Shown here: positions 11,166 through 24,568 of the stretch, piece by piece
Numbering within the stretch: the stretch's first letter is position 1
Layout of the letters: every line of letters starts with the position of its first letter
Translations under genes and position numbers: made by a program
NCBI GenBank assembly: GCA_963924555.1
Contig: OZ004582.1
Coordinates: forward strand, 4,836,001-4,900,000
Direction: 5' to 3'
Origin: Crambe crambe
Taxonomy: Eukaryota; Porifera; Demospongiae; Poecilosclerida; Crambeidae
DNA: 64,000 bases
The notes under the pieces: generated by a model
The model's input: the letters and a program-made list of their open reading frames with translations, nothing else
Databases searched by the model: none
What the model was told of the DNA's origin: nothing

Positions 11166-11614
11166 CTTTTCGATATAGTTTTTGTGCTGGGTGGTAAGTT
11201 CCGTTTGTTGTCCGACAAGCTGGATTTCCAGAAACTATAAAAGCCTTAGAGAAGAGCTATTTTTAGATAAATGGGGAACTCTGTGATAAGGATTTGCTAG
11301 TTAAATGCCATGTCTCATGAATGAACCCTCAGAAAAATATGTAATAAATGTTAGCTACACTTCACGGTGTACTCACTAAAATTGTGTGGATGTCCCTCAT
11401 ACCTTGAAGAATGGGCAGTGTACTTTTCAGAATCACGCTAGAGAGAGGTTGCTCTTCCACCTGATCAAGTTCATCCAATCTCAAAGACTCGTAGATCCAC
11501 TGAGTGAAGTTAGTGAATGATCATGTGCATGGTGGTGAAAATTATATAGCTAGCTATAAGAGGTGATCCACAAGTAGATGATACTACATGTTTAGACAGA
11601 GGTTGCTATGATTA

Positions 11615-11785
11615 AACTGAAACTCCCCCTAATCAGGCCACCTTTGGGGCCAGCAGAAGTGTCCTGATTAGAGTGGTGGCCTCATTTCAGGGTGGATTTT
11701 TATTACATAGGGACTTTTCAAAGTGTCCTGAATACAGGGGTGGCCTCATCAGTTCAGGGGTCCTGATTAGAGAGGCAATTCACTG
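11615..11785. mobile_element. Short MITE, copy A
   Basis: Ends AACTGAAACTCCCCCTAATC and GATTAGAGAGGCAATTCACTG are imperfect inverted repeats flanked by TA. Internally it repeats a GTCCTGATTAGAGTGGTGGCC-like motif. Also present in copy B around 53535-53708. Size and TA flanks fit a Tc1/mariner-type MITE. Confidence 0.5.
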
Positions 11786-12913
11786 TACTCTTTTAAGTGA
11801 CGACTTGGGCCTGAATAGTGTCAGCTGGCTCTGATGTTTTGGTAATTGTGATAGTAGCTATACTTAAGAGAAAATGGACTGGAATTTGAAACTCAGATTG
11901 AATGACATCCATGATGAGTTTGAATTGGAGGTTTAGGGTCAGGAGCAAATTAATGAACTTGACAGACTTAGAACATCTGTGATATGGAATCTGATCCTTT
12001 GGATAGAGCAGGTGTGTAATTCCCTAGGCCCTGATTGAATTTGAAATATATACCTGATCTTACATGCCCAATATACAAGGGCCAGGGAAAGGATCCTCCA
12101 AATCCTGAAAGTTACTGTTGATGTTACCCTCACATCAGTACCTTTAGAAAGTAGGCTACAGCTTAATCTTTCAGAGTGGCTACCTCAAACTGGCTTCATA
12201 AAGAAAACCTCATGGTCTGATACACTTCTCAAGATATGCTAGAGCAGCTAGCTACATGTGTTTTTAGGATCTATAGAAGGCATTTGACACAGTTCAGCAG
12301 CTACCTGTGCTTCTGGACCGTGCATTCTGGAAACTCTCTGGAGAGTTGTAAAGGGTTGGCTATGCCAGACTATATTTGTCACTAGCTATAGAGCTACACC
12401 ATCATTAGCTAAAATGTATCTGTGACCATCATTGTTGACTTTTAAATCATGACAATTGTAGTCATACCCCCTTGTTGCAAATTTTATTTAATCATCTGCA
12501 TAGCTATGTCCTTGGGCTCTAATTTGTAATGAATTGATTACTAGAGTTCAGAGGATTGCATAATAACTCTATACAGAAGATATCACTGGTTAGCAGGGTG
12601 TGTAGGAATTTTATCTTAGGTGTTGACACAAGCTATAGCTTGCTGCAGCAGATGAAGTAAAAGTCAAAGTCCCCACCCCCCTGTGAAAATATCATACACC
12701 TTCTTCACACCCTAACATGAAACTTCTTGTTCCAGGCATAACAACTGATTGAAAATGAAATTGTTTATAGCTATGATCTGTAGCTACGTATACATGCAGT
12801 TTCATAATAAACAAGCTAGAAACATACATGTGTATACATCATGTCTACAGGTAACAGTATATAGTTAGCTGTATAGCTAACAAGTCTTTCAGTGGAAATG
12901 TAGACTGCAGCTA

Positions 12914-13000
12914 GCCTCGTCCCGCAGGCGATTCCATGCGCATTATATTATAGCATGTGGAATAATTGCGTGTGGAATCGCCTAGCTGGGGACGAGGCTA
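12914..13000. repeat. Hairpin-forming palindrome (MITE-like)
   Basis: AGCCTCGTCCC and GGCGATTCCATGCGC are repeated in reverse complement as GCGTGTGGAATCGCC and GGGGACGAGGCT, with a short loop. Copy B has the same palindrome at 55734-55818 with several mismatches. Confidence 0.7.
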
Positions 13001-14941
13001 AGACTGTAGCCTCAAGCTCATTGGTGATCTCCTGCTCAATGTAATAACATGCAAATAGTATGTACTCAGAATATACCAATAATATATCTGTGTGGGACAG
13101 CAGACTTTTCAGCCTTATGTGTGCCACACTAAGGGTTGCTTCAGTGCTTTTCATGCATGCATAATATGACAATTATGATTTTCTCCTTTCATTAGGTGTG
13201 ACTTCAATGAAGAATTTTCTTAATCACACTTATCTTGCTGAATTTCCTCTACATAGCTAAATATCTATAGACTAATTATAGGTTTTCTTGTCAAAATACT
13301 TCTCTGTGTGCTCAGTAGCTAGTGGTCATGTTAATTAGCTGATTTGTAACAAGTAATTGGATATTAGTTTTGAATGCTTAGTGTCATTGGCTAATTCTAA
13401 AGGATTACTACAATAATCAGGCAGCCCAAAAAAAAATCTTTGGTCAAAGGTGTCCTGTACTATGTAAAAAGTGTATTATTCAGCGAGCGAGCTGAATCTC
13501 AGGACACGACTCATTGAAATCGTATGTGTTATCTAGGTCTACACTCTAAATGTGCAATAGTAGTGCCTTGTGCTCAAATTGTAATCAAGCTTGATTGTTT
13601 TTCGTCATAGAGGCACTAGGCTTAAGTCATTGCAGACCTTGGTTTATCTAAGTGCACGTGCTTGTGGTAAGGATTACAGCTTCCTATTAATTTTATGCAG
13701 CTGCCGACCACGGAATTCAAACAATGAGTTGGATCAGCCTCGTTTGACTCACTCGTGTCAAAATTGTTGCACATTGCCTATAGTGCCATGTATAACATTC
13801 ATGTATAGTTCTTTCCACTAATAATTATTATAAGCAGTAATCAGGCACAAAATTATATGTAGCTATAGTCGTTACTTTTAAGACTCTAAAGAAACATCCA
13901 AACAGAAGATAAACTTGCTGCTTCCTACAAAGGATATTGAGGCTGCATGGTCTTAATGGTAAACACTTGTTCTGGTAGTGGTTGAGACATTGATATAGCC
14001 TCGAATCCAGGCTCTATGAGAGCCTAGGTTCAAGGGTAGCATTGATTCATCTGACGTGTGTGGGATCAGGACTCCATGAACTATGATGTGCTAATTGTCT
14101 TGATGATGGCAGCAACCCATCAGATCCTTCTGACATTGCAGTGAAGTTATTATCAAACACCACATCATCAAACTTGCACTCCCTTGATGTCATATCATGA
14201 TTTTGCATGCACAAAATAGTTGCCGGAGCGACAGTAAGCCACACCCACTGGCCACACCAACACCGAGCACACCCACTTTTTTTTTTACAGTATGGTAATG
14301 GCAAGTGAGGGTTGAAAATAACAAGATTATAGTTACTAGCTATACACTGATGGTCCGAGTGAACAGCCATGAGATGCAAATATAATTGAAGAGAGTTCCA
14401 AAGTCTGGGTATTCTGTTAAAGAAAAAGTGTCTGAATCTGATTTGAAGTCATTGAGTAGCTATGTATTTGGTAGCACACGTTCCAGCATTTCTATATCTT
14501 TAACTATATAGGTGAGGTCTCCATAGGGCCAAACCAATGTTTCTCATCATGAAAACAGCACTTTCAGTTGCATTTTAATATGTAGAGCTGTGTAGCTAGC
14601 TAGCTATGCGGCATTTTAATGTATACTAGCTAACTTGGTCTGCATAGTATGTGTACATTGTGAGAAATCTCTTTATCACTATATGAATAAAAATAAAGTA
14701 GGGTGGCCATAGCAATAAAACATGAGGATTTAACAATCAGCAACTTCAGGTGCCCACACTTGGCTACTGAGAAGAGATAGTTAGTTTCAGACGTCAGTAA
14801 ACAGTTCTTTGAGTGCAGAGGATAGACAGTAAGAGGTGCGGTGGTAGACTAATTTTTCTATTGTGACAGCAGTTGAGAGCTTCACTTGCAAACCTCAAAG
14901 CTTGACAATGTTGGCAAACTGAAGATATGGGCCCAAGGTAG

Positions 14942-16135
14942 ATGCTGCTTGTTTCATTAGCTAGCAGCTTCCCTTTGTCTTTGTTCTTCCCTGTTAGTTC
15001 TCCTCACTCTGTGCCTCTCTCTTTCTCATGCTCTTTCATCTTCTGTCAATTGCTCTTTGACTTCTCTGTCTCTCTCTCTCCCTTGCTCTTTCATCTTCAG
15101 TGTGCTCTCCAGCTCCTCTGCCTCTTAGTTCTCCTCATAGCTACTCTCTCTCACTGGCTGACATTTCTTCTCTTCCTCACTCTGTGCCTCTCTCTTTCTC
15201 ACTTTCTCATGCTCTTTCATCTTCTGTCAAGTGCTCTCCGATATCAATTGTGGTCCTTGCTGAGAAGAGATATATAGTCTCAGTTTGAGACGTTACTGCT
15301 CAATTATATATACAGCTGACCATATTGCCTTTAGTGTCCCATACAGGAGTAAATCCTTTAGTGTAACAGAGGATGATTCCCAATTTTAACCTGCTTGCAA
15401 TGTTGACAAACTGAAGAAATGGGCTCAAGGTAGCTAGATGCTGCTTGTTTCATTAGCAGCTTGTCTTTATCTTTGTTCTTCCCAGTTATAATCCTCATTC
15501 TCTCTCTCTCACTGGCTGAAATTTCTTCCTCTCACTTTCTCTTGCTCTTTCATCTTCCATCAAGTGTGCTTTACTGTCCTATATAGGATGTAGGTTCTGA
15601 CTTTATTAAGTACCACAACCTGCAATAGAGGGTTGCAAGTGTTTGCATAAGGATTGATTTTCTCACGTGCAACATAGCTAGCTAGTTACTCAATCCATTT
15701 CTCAACTGGAGTAAATCCTTTTAGTGATCAGTTCCAAGTTGTCCCAAATTTCATTTTAACCAGCAAACAGTTCTTTGAGTGCAGAAGGATAATCAGTAAG
15801 AGGTAGCTAGTCCATTGTGACAGCAGTTGAGAGCTTCACTTGCAAACCTCAAACTTGACAATGGGCCCAAGGTGCTGCTTGTTTCATTAGCACCTAGCCT
15901 ATGTCTTTGTTCTTCCCTGTTAGTTTCTCCTAATACTCTTTCTCTCTCCCTTCTCTCCTTCACTCTGTACCTCTCTCTTTCTCTTGCTCTTTCATCTTCT
16001 GTCAAGTGTGTTCTTCGACTTCTCTCCCTCTCTCTCCCTTGCTCTTTCATCTTCAGTGAAATGTGCTCTCTGACTTCTTTGCCTCTCTCTCTCCCTTGAT
16101 CTTCTAGTTTCTGAACTTCAACTCTGCCTCTCTCT
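14942..16135. repeat. Polypyrimidine region with internal repeats
   Basis: Several 100-300-bp blocks rich in CTCTCT, with recurring CTTTCATCTTC(T/A)GTCAA and TGCTGCTTGTTTCATTAGC motifs. The long ORFs here are low-complexity translations. The 3' half belongs to the inverted repeat with 28666-30190. Confidence 0.8.
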
Positions 16136-16655
16136 CCCTGAATTTCGCGCCATTGTATTTAAATCTGAGCATGCGCAGTCATATCTAAGTATGCGCACAT
16201 TCGTCACAAGCTGACTTCCCATCTCTCATCTTGCTACTCTGTGGGAGTTGAATTTATCCCGCTTGTGGCTGAAACTCTAGGTGGCCTCGTGGGATGCTAT
16301 CACCTGATGCCACCGCGTCCACCAAGCACCTTTTCTCTTTTGGTGTTATCTTATCAGAATTCAGTCAAAAACAAAAAACTAAACCAAAAAAAAACAAAAA
16401 ACAACAACAACAAAAAACAATAGCATATCTGATTTGCAATACCCTTTGAAATCTTTAAAAAAATCAAATACTGATAGCATTGCCGTTGTAGTCGTGCGGT
16501 AGTGGGTTGGCCGGCGAGGTCCGAGGACTCGGGTTCGAGCCCCAAATCAATTAGGTTTTTTTCTTTTTCTTTCTCAATTATTAACTGTGATGCATACCTT
16601 GACATAATGTGACGTAGTGCGTATGTACGCACTGACAAGCACATTATTATATAGA
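15260..16655 (-). mobile_element. Inverted copy of a Helitron-like element
   Basis: Reverse complement of much of 28666-30190, including GA-rich blocks, a conserved promoter-like patch (GAATTTCGCGCCATTG) and a tRNA-like segment. Its terminus at 16655 reads, on the minus strand, TCTATATAATAATGTGCTTG preceded by A, identical to the element at 28666 and matching the 5'-TC and A-target rule of Helitrons. The far end is blurred by internal duplications and no clear CTRR end was found. Confidence 0.6.
16482..16560 (+). repeat. tRNA-related (SINE-like) segment with pol III B box
   Basis: Contains GGTTCGAGCCC (16532-16542), a good B box, and an A-box-like TAGTCGTGCGG about 35 nt upstream, followed by a T/C-rich tail. 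Acceptor and anticodon stems do not fold into a complete tRNA, so this is a tRNA-derived head rather than a tRNA gene. The reverse copy lies at about 28765-28845. Confidence 0.55.
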
Positions 16656-17770
16656 TGAAGACTCGTGGATGAGATATCCTTTGATCAACGTACATTTGGG
16701 GATGGGGTCCCCATATCTACAGATGGAGAATGGTTTTTTGATCAACGTACAATGGAACATCTATGCAGATTCGTGGATGAGATATCTATGATATGGTATG
16801 GTTCTTATAATATTATCTATGAAGATTCGTGGATGAGATATCCTTTGATCAACGTACATTTGGGGATGGGGTCCCCATATCTACAGATGGAGAATGGTTT
16901 TTTGATCAACGTACAATGGAACATCTATGCAGATTCGTGGATGAGATATCTATGATATGGTATGGTTCCTATAATATTATCTATGAAGACTCGTGGATGA
17001 GATATCTTTTGATCAACGTACATTTGGGGATGGGGTCCCCATATCTACAGATGGAGAATGGTTTTTTGATCAACGTACAATGGAACATCTATGCAGATTC
17101 GTGGATGAGATATCTACATAATATGATGGAGTCTCGATGCAGATTCATGGATGAGATATTATGATCAGCATAAATTTGGGGATGGGGTCCCCATATCTAC
17201 AGATGGAGAATGTACCTATGGTATATCTGGATGAGATATCTTTTTTTGATCAAGTGACAACATACATTTGATCAACATACATTTGGGGATGGGGGTCCCG
17301 ATATCTGCAATGGAGAATGGTACCTATATTTTAGATTCATGGATGAGATATCTTCTATGATCAATTAATATACATTTGGGGATGGGGTCCCCATATCTAC
17401 GATGGAGTAAGGTACCCACTATAATTATCTATGTAGATTCATGGATGAAATATCTTTTAATCAACATACGATGGGGTCCCCATATCTATAGATGGAGAAT
17501 AGACTATCTACAGCTACAGATGGGGTCATTCTCCATCTGTTACAGTAGATAGCTATGGCCCAAAATTATGATCAAAATATCTCATCCACGAGTCTCCATC
17601 TGTAGATATGGGGACCCCATCGTACGGATCGTATGTTGATCCAAAGATATCTCATCTACATACGTACCATTCTCAATCTGTAGATATGGGGATACCATCG
17701 CATTTTGATCAAAGAATATCTCACCCATGAATCTACATAGATATGGGTACCATTCTCCATTGTATATAGA
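16656..17770. repeat. 164-bp tandem array with inverted distal part
   Basis: Three almost identical units start at 16657, 16821 and 16985 (period 164). Each contains two GTGGATGAGATATC motifs and the palindromic GGGGTCCCCATATCTACAG. Diverged and shortened units continue to about 17500. From about 17560 the same motifs appear on the opposite strand, making the array an imperfect giant palindrome. Similar GGGGTCCCCATATCTAC motifs recur near 19750. The two 100-residue ORFs here are translations of the repeat. Confidence 0.9.
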
Positions 17771-20700
17771 TATGGGCCAGATCCTTTAGATGGTCTACTT
17801 CACTTGTATCATCTTTCTCCTACTCACGAGGTGGTCTCTCATCTGCAATCTGCTCCTTTATAATGCTGGCCAAGGACCTCTCTGTCTCAGCTTATGACAG
17901 TGAGGCACCCTCAGATATCTTGCCCTAAACTAAAACAGCTATTGTGGTATAATATACCTACAAGCATGCCTAGATTGCATAGATTGCATCCTGAGAGGGA
18001 TATTGAGAACATTTCCAAAAATGTTCTGCCTGTGTTTATAAATTCATCAGCTAGCTACATCCTTTAGCTTGAGTTTATCTGTATGTTCCTTATGGACATG
18101 CAATACCATACCGGGCTATTTTTAAAAATACTATAAAACTATAAATTCATTTCTTAAAAATATTAAGCTCTCTTTCCTCAGCCAGATAAACTTTATCCGA
18201 TAGAAATCCATCCAGTAGAAGCAGAGATACGTAACATTTTACAATTGAAATTGTACAGGAAAATTTTACTTTCTTTTAATTAAAAAACGGCACCTTTCCA
18301 AGTAGGTTAAAGGTCATAATGGCTAATAGTACTGCAATCTTTTGCTCGTATCTTAGGATCTACTGGATGGATTTTCTTCAAACAAAGTTCATATGGAAGA
18401 GTATGAAAGTGAGTATAGAACTAAGGGTAAAATAGGCCATGTAGTCTGGACTACACCAGACTAGTAAAACTGTTGTACAATCGTTGTTAATTTGTCCTAG
18501 AGTCTGTCCCTGTTCTGAATGTACACAACATTGACAAAGTTAGGAACTTGAGTAGGCCTACCCTCCCCATCTAAAACGTGTTTTTGGTTGCTCATTTCAA
18601 ATTTACTGTATTACGGCTTTGCTATATTTTAGAATTTGTGGCATTAAACCTGCAATTTCTGCTTCCAAGCTTTGCAGTGGACAGTGATTGATGTTCAAAG
18701 TCATGTACAGGATCTGAGAGCTTTGCTGTTATTAAGGAATTCAGACTGCAGCATTAATCAACTATGACTCCACAGCCAGAACTGATTTATGTTGTTCAGA
18801 GATTGATTCAGAATTCAAACCTTTTTCACAACTTTTATTTTACATTAAAATGTGTACTATGGGGGTGAGGGGGGTTAGGCTATTCACCTGAGGCAGCACA
18901 GATTCAAATTTAGCGGGAAAGGGTTGAGGTCGTGAACTTGACCTATCAGTTATATATGTTGAATGCCTTATCCTTCTTGCGTGCCTTCTTTTCCGCTTGA
19001 TGCAAGAAGTTATCCAAGGTATCAGAATCAGTTTTTGATGCAGTTTCCAAAAAATATGGTTTCATGACCTATTCAAGCGTTATATCATAAGAAAATCGAA
19101 ATTTAAATGTTTTTGAACATCAAATCTAATTTTAGCACTATATCTAAAAGAAACTGTCACAGTTAGATTCTCTAGAATATTAGGATTCTGTTGATATGCT
19201 TTTTTTCTGAATTTCTTTGGATCTGGACCTTCGCAGCCAGGTTATATCTTGGTCACTTTTGGTGCCGTCCTGCAGTATTATCTTTACGTATAAAAAATTG
19301 ACCCCGCCCACCTTAGCATCCGGTATCACTACCATAAGGTTATTTAATTTAGTCTGGCTCACAGTGCTTCAGAATCAGGAATGTCTGGTAGAGTACAAGA
19401 AATACAGCTGCTATGATCAGGTGAAATCGTATGCACATGCCATGGATGCATATTTGATACATTTTTCACATCATATGGCCAGTGTTACTACCGCCCACCT
19501 GCATGGCTGTGAGGAAATAGTCTGCCCCGCACGAGACTAGTGAGGAAAAAGAAACATGAATGTCATTAACATTGGCCTAATTGCACCTCCAACTAACATG
19601 GTAATTATAATACACTCACACATGCTATAATTATTGGTCCGGCCAATGCCTGACCTGCCTGACCGCTTCCTCCAGCCTTGCGAGTAGCTAGAGATAGCAA
19701 TACTATACTTGGCCAGATCTGGCTACTTTGGCCTCTAGACAAGCTGGCTGGGGTCCCCATATCTACGCAGATATGGGGCCGGGGGACGGAGGTTCCCATA
19801 TCTACGTCACGGGAATCCGGGATCCATATATGTCTACGTAGCTACGTTGATCTGGGGACGGGGCCGGGATCCCCACATAGATTTGGGGACGGTCGTTGTT
19901 TTTTTGTTTTTTTTGGAAGATCAGCTAACTACGTTTCATAAGCGCTTCATGCACTTCCTTTTGTATTTAACTGCCCATGGTTTGATCCCTACATGTATCT
20001 GTTTGAAAAGAAAAATGGCATTATTGCATAATTTTATTTCTGACTTAACTTGCCTGCTGATCTGTTGGACTGCAACTAACCGTAAGTTGAAGTCTGTAGC
20101 TATAATTATTTGTGGCTTGTAGCTATAGCTTTGCCCATGTGCATGTTTAGCATGAACTATGGTCTGAATCAAGAATAGGCCCGGTACAACTAAAGCCCAA
20201 AGTGTCTTATGATCTGCATAGGTTACTTTTGTGTACATAGTAGTGTGATTAGCTACCTCCTCTTCAAGAGCCTGGATATGGTGGAAACTCTTTCTGAAAT
20301 AGGGACACAATACTAAAACATTTACAATGGGGAGAGAAAAGAAACTTTGATAAACCTTTCTAAAGCTAGGCTGTGTTGTTGGTAATTATAGTCAAGTGAG
20401 CAAGCCATTTTCTGAGATGACAGGGATGATGAGAGTACCGATTAAACTAAGAGATAATTCCATCACCATTGGGTATCTGGCTATCTACGTATAGAGAGTG
20501 CCAGATAAACAGAGGAGTAAACTAGTGCATATCTAATTTAACCAATTTACTATCAAGTGGCTGGTGAGGAACCTTAGACTAATACTAACAGGTCCCCCAG
20601 GACCAACCTTCTGAAGGATGCAGCGTCAGAGACACCTCAATTGAGGGGTGGAGTTGAGTGGACTCCAGTAGATCCTGTTTGGTGGGAGTGATTGGTCTCA

Positions 20701-21677
20701 ACCTGCACTGTAGGTAGAGATCCGCTAACTCACCACCATCTCACTTGCACCATGTACCAGGGAGCCACCCGTCCATGTACTTTACTGTATCTAGGATGTA
20801 GTATCCAGTCTATTTAGTATACAAGCTTGTTTGCTATTGGTTAGTACAGTGCCTCAGCTCTTTGATTGTGGCATGTTAACATGGCCTGGGCTGGACAAGC
20901 TAGTTATCTTTTTCCAGCCAGTTGTGCGTTGTTGCATGTTGTACTCTAGTCATTATTGCCTTGTTGTTTTTCACTGCCAACTAAACAAATATGACAATAC
21001 CATAAATGGAAGAGTGTGCATGTTCAGTAGACGGTCAAAGGTAACACTCTGACAAGCACTTTTGTCACACAGAAAATGTAATTGCATTCTCATTGGTCAG
21101 CAATAGTGAAATATCAGATGAACTTCATTTAGTATGGGAGATTAAACCACCTATAGGTAGTATGACCTGAGAATCAGCTTGCTTGCTGTGCTTGGTCGCT
21201 GAATAAATGTACTTTCTGCACCATTTTTTAATAACTGGACCAGATGTAGCTAATGCACATAATTATAGCACACACTTGCAGTGCAATAACACACATAGCA
21301 ACAGAAATGTATTTTTCTTTAAAAGCAATCAACTGATTCAAATAGTGGTTTATTTTGATCGAATAAGTGCGTACTTCAGTAGTATTTATATAGCTATAGC
21401 ACTTATTATATATCTATGCTTATGGCTTCTATCACTCTATAAGTACAACCAGCCCATCAAAGAGATAACTGATGAAGCCAAAATAAACATTCTATTATTT
21501 TGGGACAATTACAGTAATTGTTTTGATTCTGTTTAGAAAGGTCAATAAAAAAAGTTGGTACATGTATCTACATAGAAAAAACAACAACAAAGTTCTGCTG
21601 AGGGAGAGCTAGAGGGATGGGGCAGGAATTTTTGCCACAGATGGAGAGGATGAAATAAAATATTACAATTATCATAG
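17771..21677. other. Region without recognisable genes
   Basis: About 3.9 kb with no domain, splice-consistent exon or RNA gene that I can support. Features seen: a palindromic patch at 19745-19895 with the GGGGTCCCCATATC motif of the nearby array, short T- and A-runs, and a low-complexity G/C-rich patch near 18855-18875. ORFs up to 124 codons look random. Confidence 0.5.
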
Positions 21678-24473
21678 GTGCTAGTGCACTGACCCTGTCT
21701 CCTCCCTTTCATCTTGCTTGTGATGGAGAAGAAGTAGAGTTCACTTGTACCGCTAGGCAAACAGTTTTGCGCTGGAATATTACTACTCCTCAAATGAACT
21801 ATCCGACTCAAGAATTGACTCAATTTCATCTGGGAAGGATGCCTCCCTTCACCACAGATGATGGTGTATTTACATTCAGAACAGTGTCCTATACTAGTTC
21901 CACTATGGAACTAGTGACTACTGTCAGTGTGAATGCCAGAGAGGGACTAGATGGAACTATGGTGCAATGTCTTGAATTTGTGTCAGGAGAGACCAGGAAG
22001 GAAACAGCAATCATGAAAGTCACAGGTGATTAAAATAACTGCAGACGAAATAAATCATGTTCCTATAATAGCTATAGCTATCCCATGTGAATTAATATGT
22101 GCAGTATACTTGCAGCTCAGTATATAGCATTACTATGCTGTAGAATATAGTTTAAATCTATGCAGGTGTACCTACACCATTTAATTTGACACTTCCTGCT
22201 ATCTTGGATCTGGAATTTGGGAGGACTAGCGTTACAGCTATCAATGTGTCCTGGATACAACAGGATGGTGCTGACTACGATATCTTCATTAGTCCACCTA
22301 TTCCATACAGTAGTACTTCAAGGACTACCATAATCATACCCAATGTCCCCTTCAATGTCCAGTACAATGTCACTGTAGTGGCTCACAGATGTCATGGCAG
22401 CTACACTTCATCTGCCACACTAAATTACAGTGAGTCTAATATACTTGAATGGTCAGCAACTGTTATCATGGATAATATAGACTATGTGCACAGGATAGGA
22501 AACCACATATTGTCCTAGCTATGTGTGTGTGTGGCAAAAAAGGTTTACAATAGATACCCAGCCCAGGTGTCTATTGTAAACAGAGTAGTCACTCACTAAC
22601 CCACTTACACAATAGTATAAACTGTGTATAGTCTTATGACAACTACAGATCTTTATGTGAAACCACCTGTGACGCATACAGCAAGTTTCCTCACTTTTGA
22701 ACTTGAGCCTTTAGACCAAACACTTTTGTGCACCCAGGTCTATGTACACTGTGACTCAGTAGAACAAAAGGTTTGTGTCAACTGTCGTTTTAAGACCTCT
22801 GGCTTTGCAATGCAAAGGTGAACTTGCCGTAGATACCTGACCACTTGCAGGCCTAGCAAGTGTTGCCTCATTACATCAAAGGGAATTATTCATAAAATTG
22901 TCTATCAATAGCTACAATACAAAATTGAGCTAAAATTCATAGACTTAAATACAGTGGAACCTCCGAATAGAGGATACTTGGGGGAAAAGACCTTTGTCCT
23001 TATCTCGGAGGTTGTCCTTATCTTGGAAGTTTTACAAAGTATTATTTCCATGCAAAAATGAGTGTCTGATGATTGTTTAGAAAAGTAGTCATAGCCAAAT
23101 GAGTGCTTTCCTTAAAACTCAGTGAAGGAGGTGGATTTACTGTCTCTCTAAGGTCATTTGCCTCTAAGAAGATCTGCTACTGGACTTAGCTAGCTATGTC
23201 ATTATAATAATAATTTCATTCGTGTGCTTGTTTAGCAAGTAATCTGTGGGCGTGGCCTAATGATTCTGATTGTTTTGGACATCAAGCAGTATCCGCTGTC
23301 CGGAGTTCGGAGGTAGTCCGTTTCTCGGAGGTTTTAAATACACTAGTTCTATGGTAAATTCAATCGGTGCTTGGATAGTTGTCCGTTTTACAGAGGTTGT
23401 CCACTTCTGGGAGGGTCTGCTGAGAGGTTTCACTGTAGCTAATACTTGGAGGTTAATGCTGACTGTTGAACTTCCACTTTTCATTAAAAAAACAGTTGCT
23501 AACTGTTGAAGTCTATGAATTTGTTGCCCCCTTTGTCAGTCAGTGGAGTTCATGCATCTAATGTACAGCATACAGCCATACAGCTAGGCTGTCTGAAAAT
23601 AAACTAGTTATGCTTGCTCAAGCTATACTAGCTCTGCAAATACTGCTCTCCCACCAGTCCCATGAAAATGCCTCATCCAGAGCAGGATACAGATTGTGTT
23701 ATACTACACACACAGAAGCATGTGGTTTCAGCAGTGCATATAGCACCATTCCATATTATTCACATAGGTCGCTGTGTCTTCCCCTCCATCAATCCACGAT
23801 TGAGATTTTTAACTGATGTTGTGGGTGTGGCATCAGCTCCTGAAGGCACTGTCATCTCATTCTCATGCAATAATGAAAATCAAGTATTGGATGGCATAGA
23901 TAATGCCACATGTATTGAGGGTAGGTGGAGTCCAGATATTGATGGTGTTATGTGCAGAGGTAAGTAGCTCTTCATCCTTATCATAATATGAAATGGTTGA
24001 GCATTCCTATTTCAGGAGACTGTGGGTTACCTATGTTTGGAGATGATGTGGTGGTAAATAATGACTTGAATGCTACATCTGAAGGATCTTACTTTAACTT
24101 CACTTGTGCTGATGGCTTGAGTCCCACTGCTATCATCAGAACCGTCTGTTCACCAAATGGCTCATGGAATCCAGATCCTGCACATGCCATATGTGTCAAT
24201 ACTAGTGCTAATCCCACCACTGGTATTGACGAAACTCCTCCTCCAGTGTCAACATCAACCATACTGACTGTGATATGCAGTATTGGATTTTTAATTGTGG
24301 GACTGGTTGGTGGGATTGCTTGTCGTTCTCTGGTCGCATGTTCCTGTAATAGAGATGAACACAACCTCCAACCCAGCCAGCCTCAACCTGATCCATTTTA
24401 TGAGGCCATTATACTCCCAGCTAAAGAAGAACTGGAACTAAAGGACAATGTAGCATATGGACACTCATTTTAG
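21678..24473 (+). CDS. Ig/FN3/CCP/CCP short-tailed membrane receptor (receptor C)
   Basis: Four phase 1 exons: 21678-22025 Ig-like (Cys-x-Gly-Glu, then F-T-C, L-R-W core), 22166-22429 FN3-like, 23768-23959 CCP1, and 24016-24473 CCP2 plus membrane helix and tail. The signal-peptide exon was not found. All eight CCP cysteines are present. The single helix (about 24258-24325) is followed by a tail of about 50 residues with FYEAI and NVAYG tyrosine motifs, as in receptor D. No death domain or ITIM exons follow. The CCP2 exon contains the same cryptic donor (ACCACTG/GTATTG) used as a real donor in receptor A. The long intron 22430-23767 holds a TA-flanked MITE. Ligand unknown; immune or self-recognition is a guess from architecture. 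Confidence 0.8.
22952..23435. mobile_element. pogo/Tc1-mariner-like MITE in receptor C intron
   Basis: Ends CAGTGGAACCTCCGAATAG and CTGCTGAGAGGTTTCACTG are imperfect inverted repeats, flanked by TA on both sides (22950-22951, 23436-23437). GGAGGTTGTCC-like motifs repeat inside. No transposase. Similar CAGTGGAAC ends occur near 39383 and 39563. Confidence 0.7.
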
Positions 24474-24568
24474 ATGTTTATGTTGGTCGTTAATGTTGTG
24501 TTTAATAGCTATCATTATTATCGACTGCTTGTTACATCAAACATGGAAATAGTTGCTATGTTGAAAAG

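Larger units (their letters stand above)
1919..13157 (+). repeat. Segmental duplication, copy A
   Basis: About 11.2 kb matching 40682-55953 in the same order and orientation: CCP/ITIM/death-domain receptor, GH76 gene, unknown minus-strand gene and flanking spacer. The left limit is fuzzy because other CCP exon copies are similar. The right limit is the point after TTTTCATGCA where A and B diverge. Flanking sequence differs completely, which favours real duplication over two haplotypes joined during assembly. Confidence 0.9.
11166..14940. other. Mostly non-coding region with MITEs and RT fossil
   Basis: Contains a MITE (11615-11785), a fragment of the RT fossil seen more fully in copy B (KAFDTV-coding stretch near 12283-12300) and a palindrome (12914-13000). 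Similarity to copy B ends near 13157. From there to 14940 I see no gene or strong repeat apart from a T-run at 14279-14286 and TAGC tetranucleotides. Confidence 0.5.

Noticed and set aside
11377-11499. Minus-strand 41-codon exon candidate with donor GTGAGT
   Set aside because: The acceptor AG at the start is GG in copy B and no consistent partner exon was found.
14942-15288. Overlapping ORFs of 60-110 codons rich in Leu and Ser
   Set aside because: They are translations of CT-rich repeats, with no splice-site support and no conserved domain.
16482-16560. True tRNA gene
   Set aside because: A and B boxes are present but the arms do not fold into a full cloverleaf, and the copy at 28765 is embedded in a repeat.
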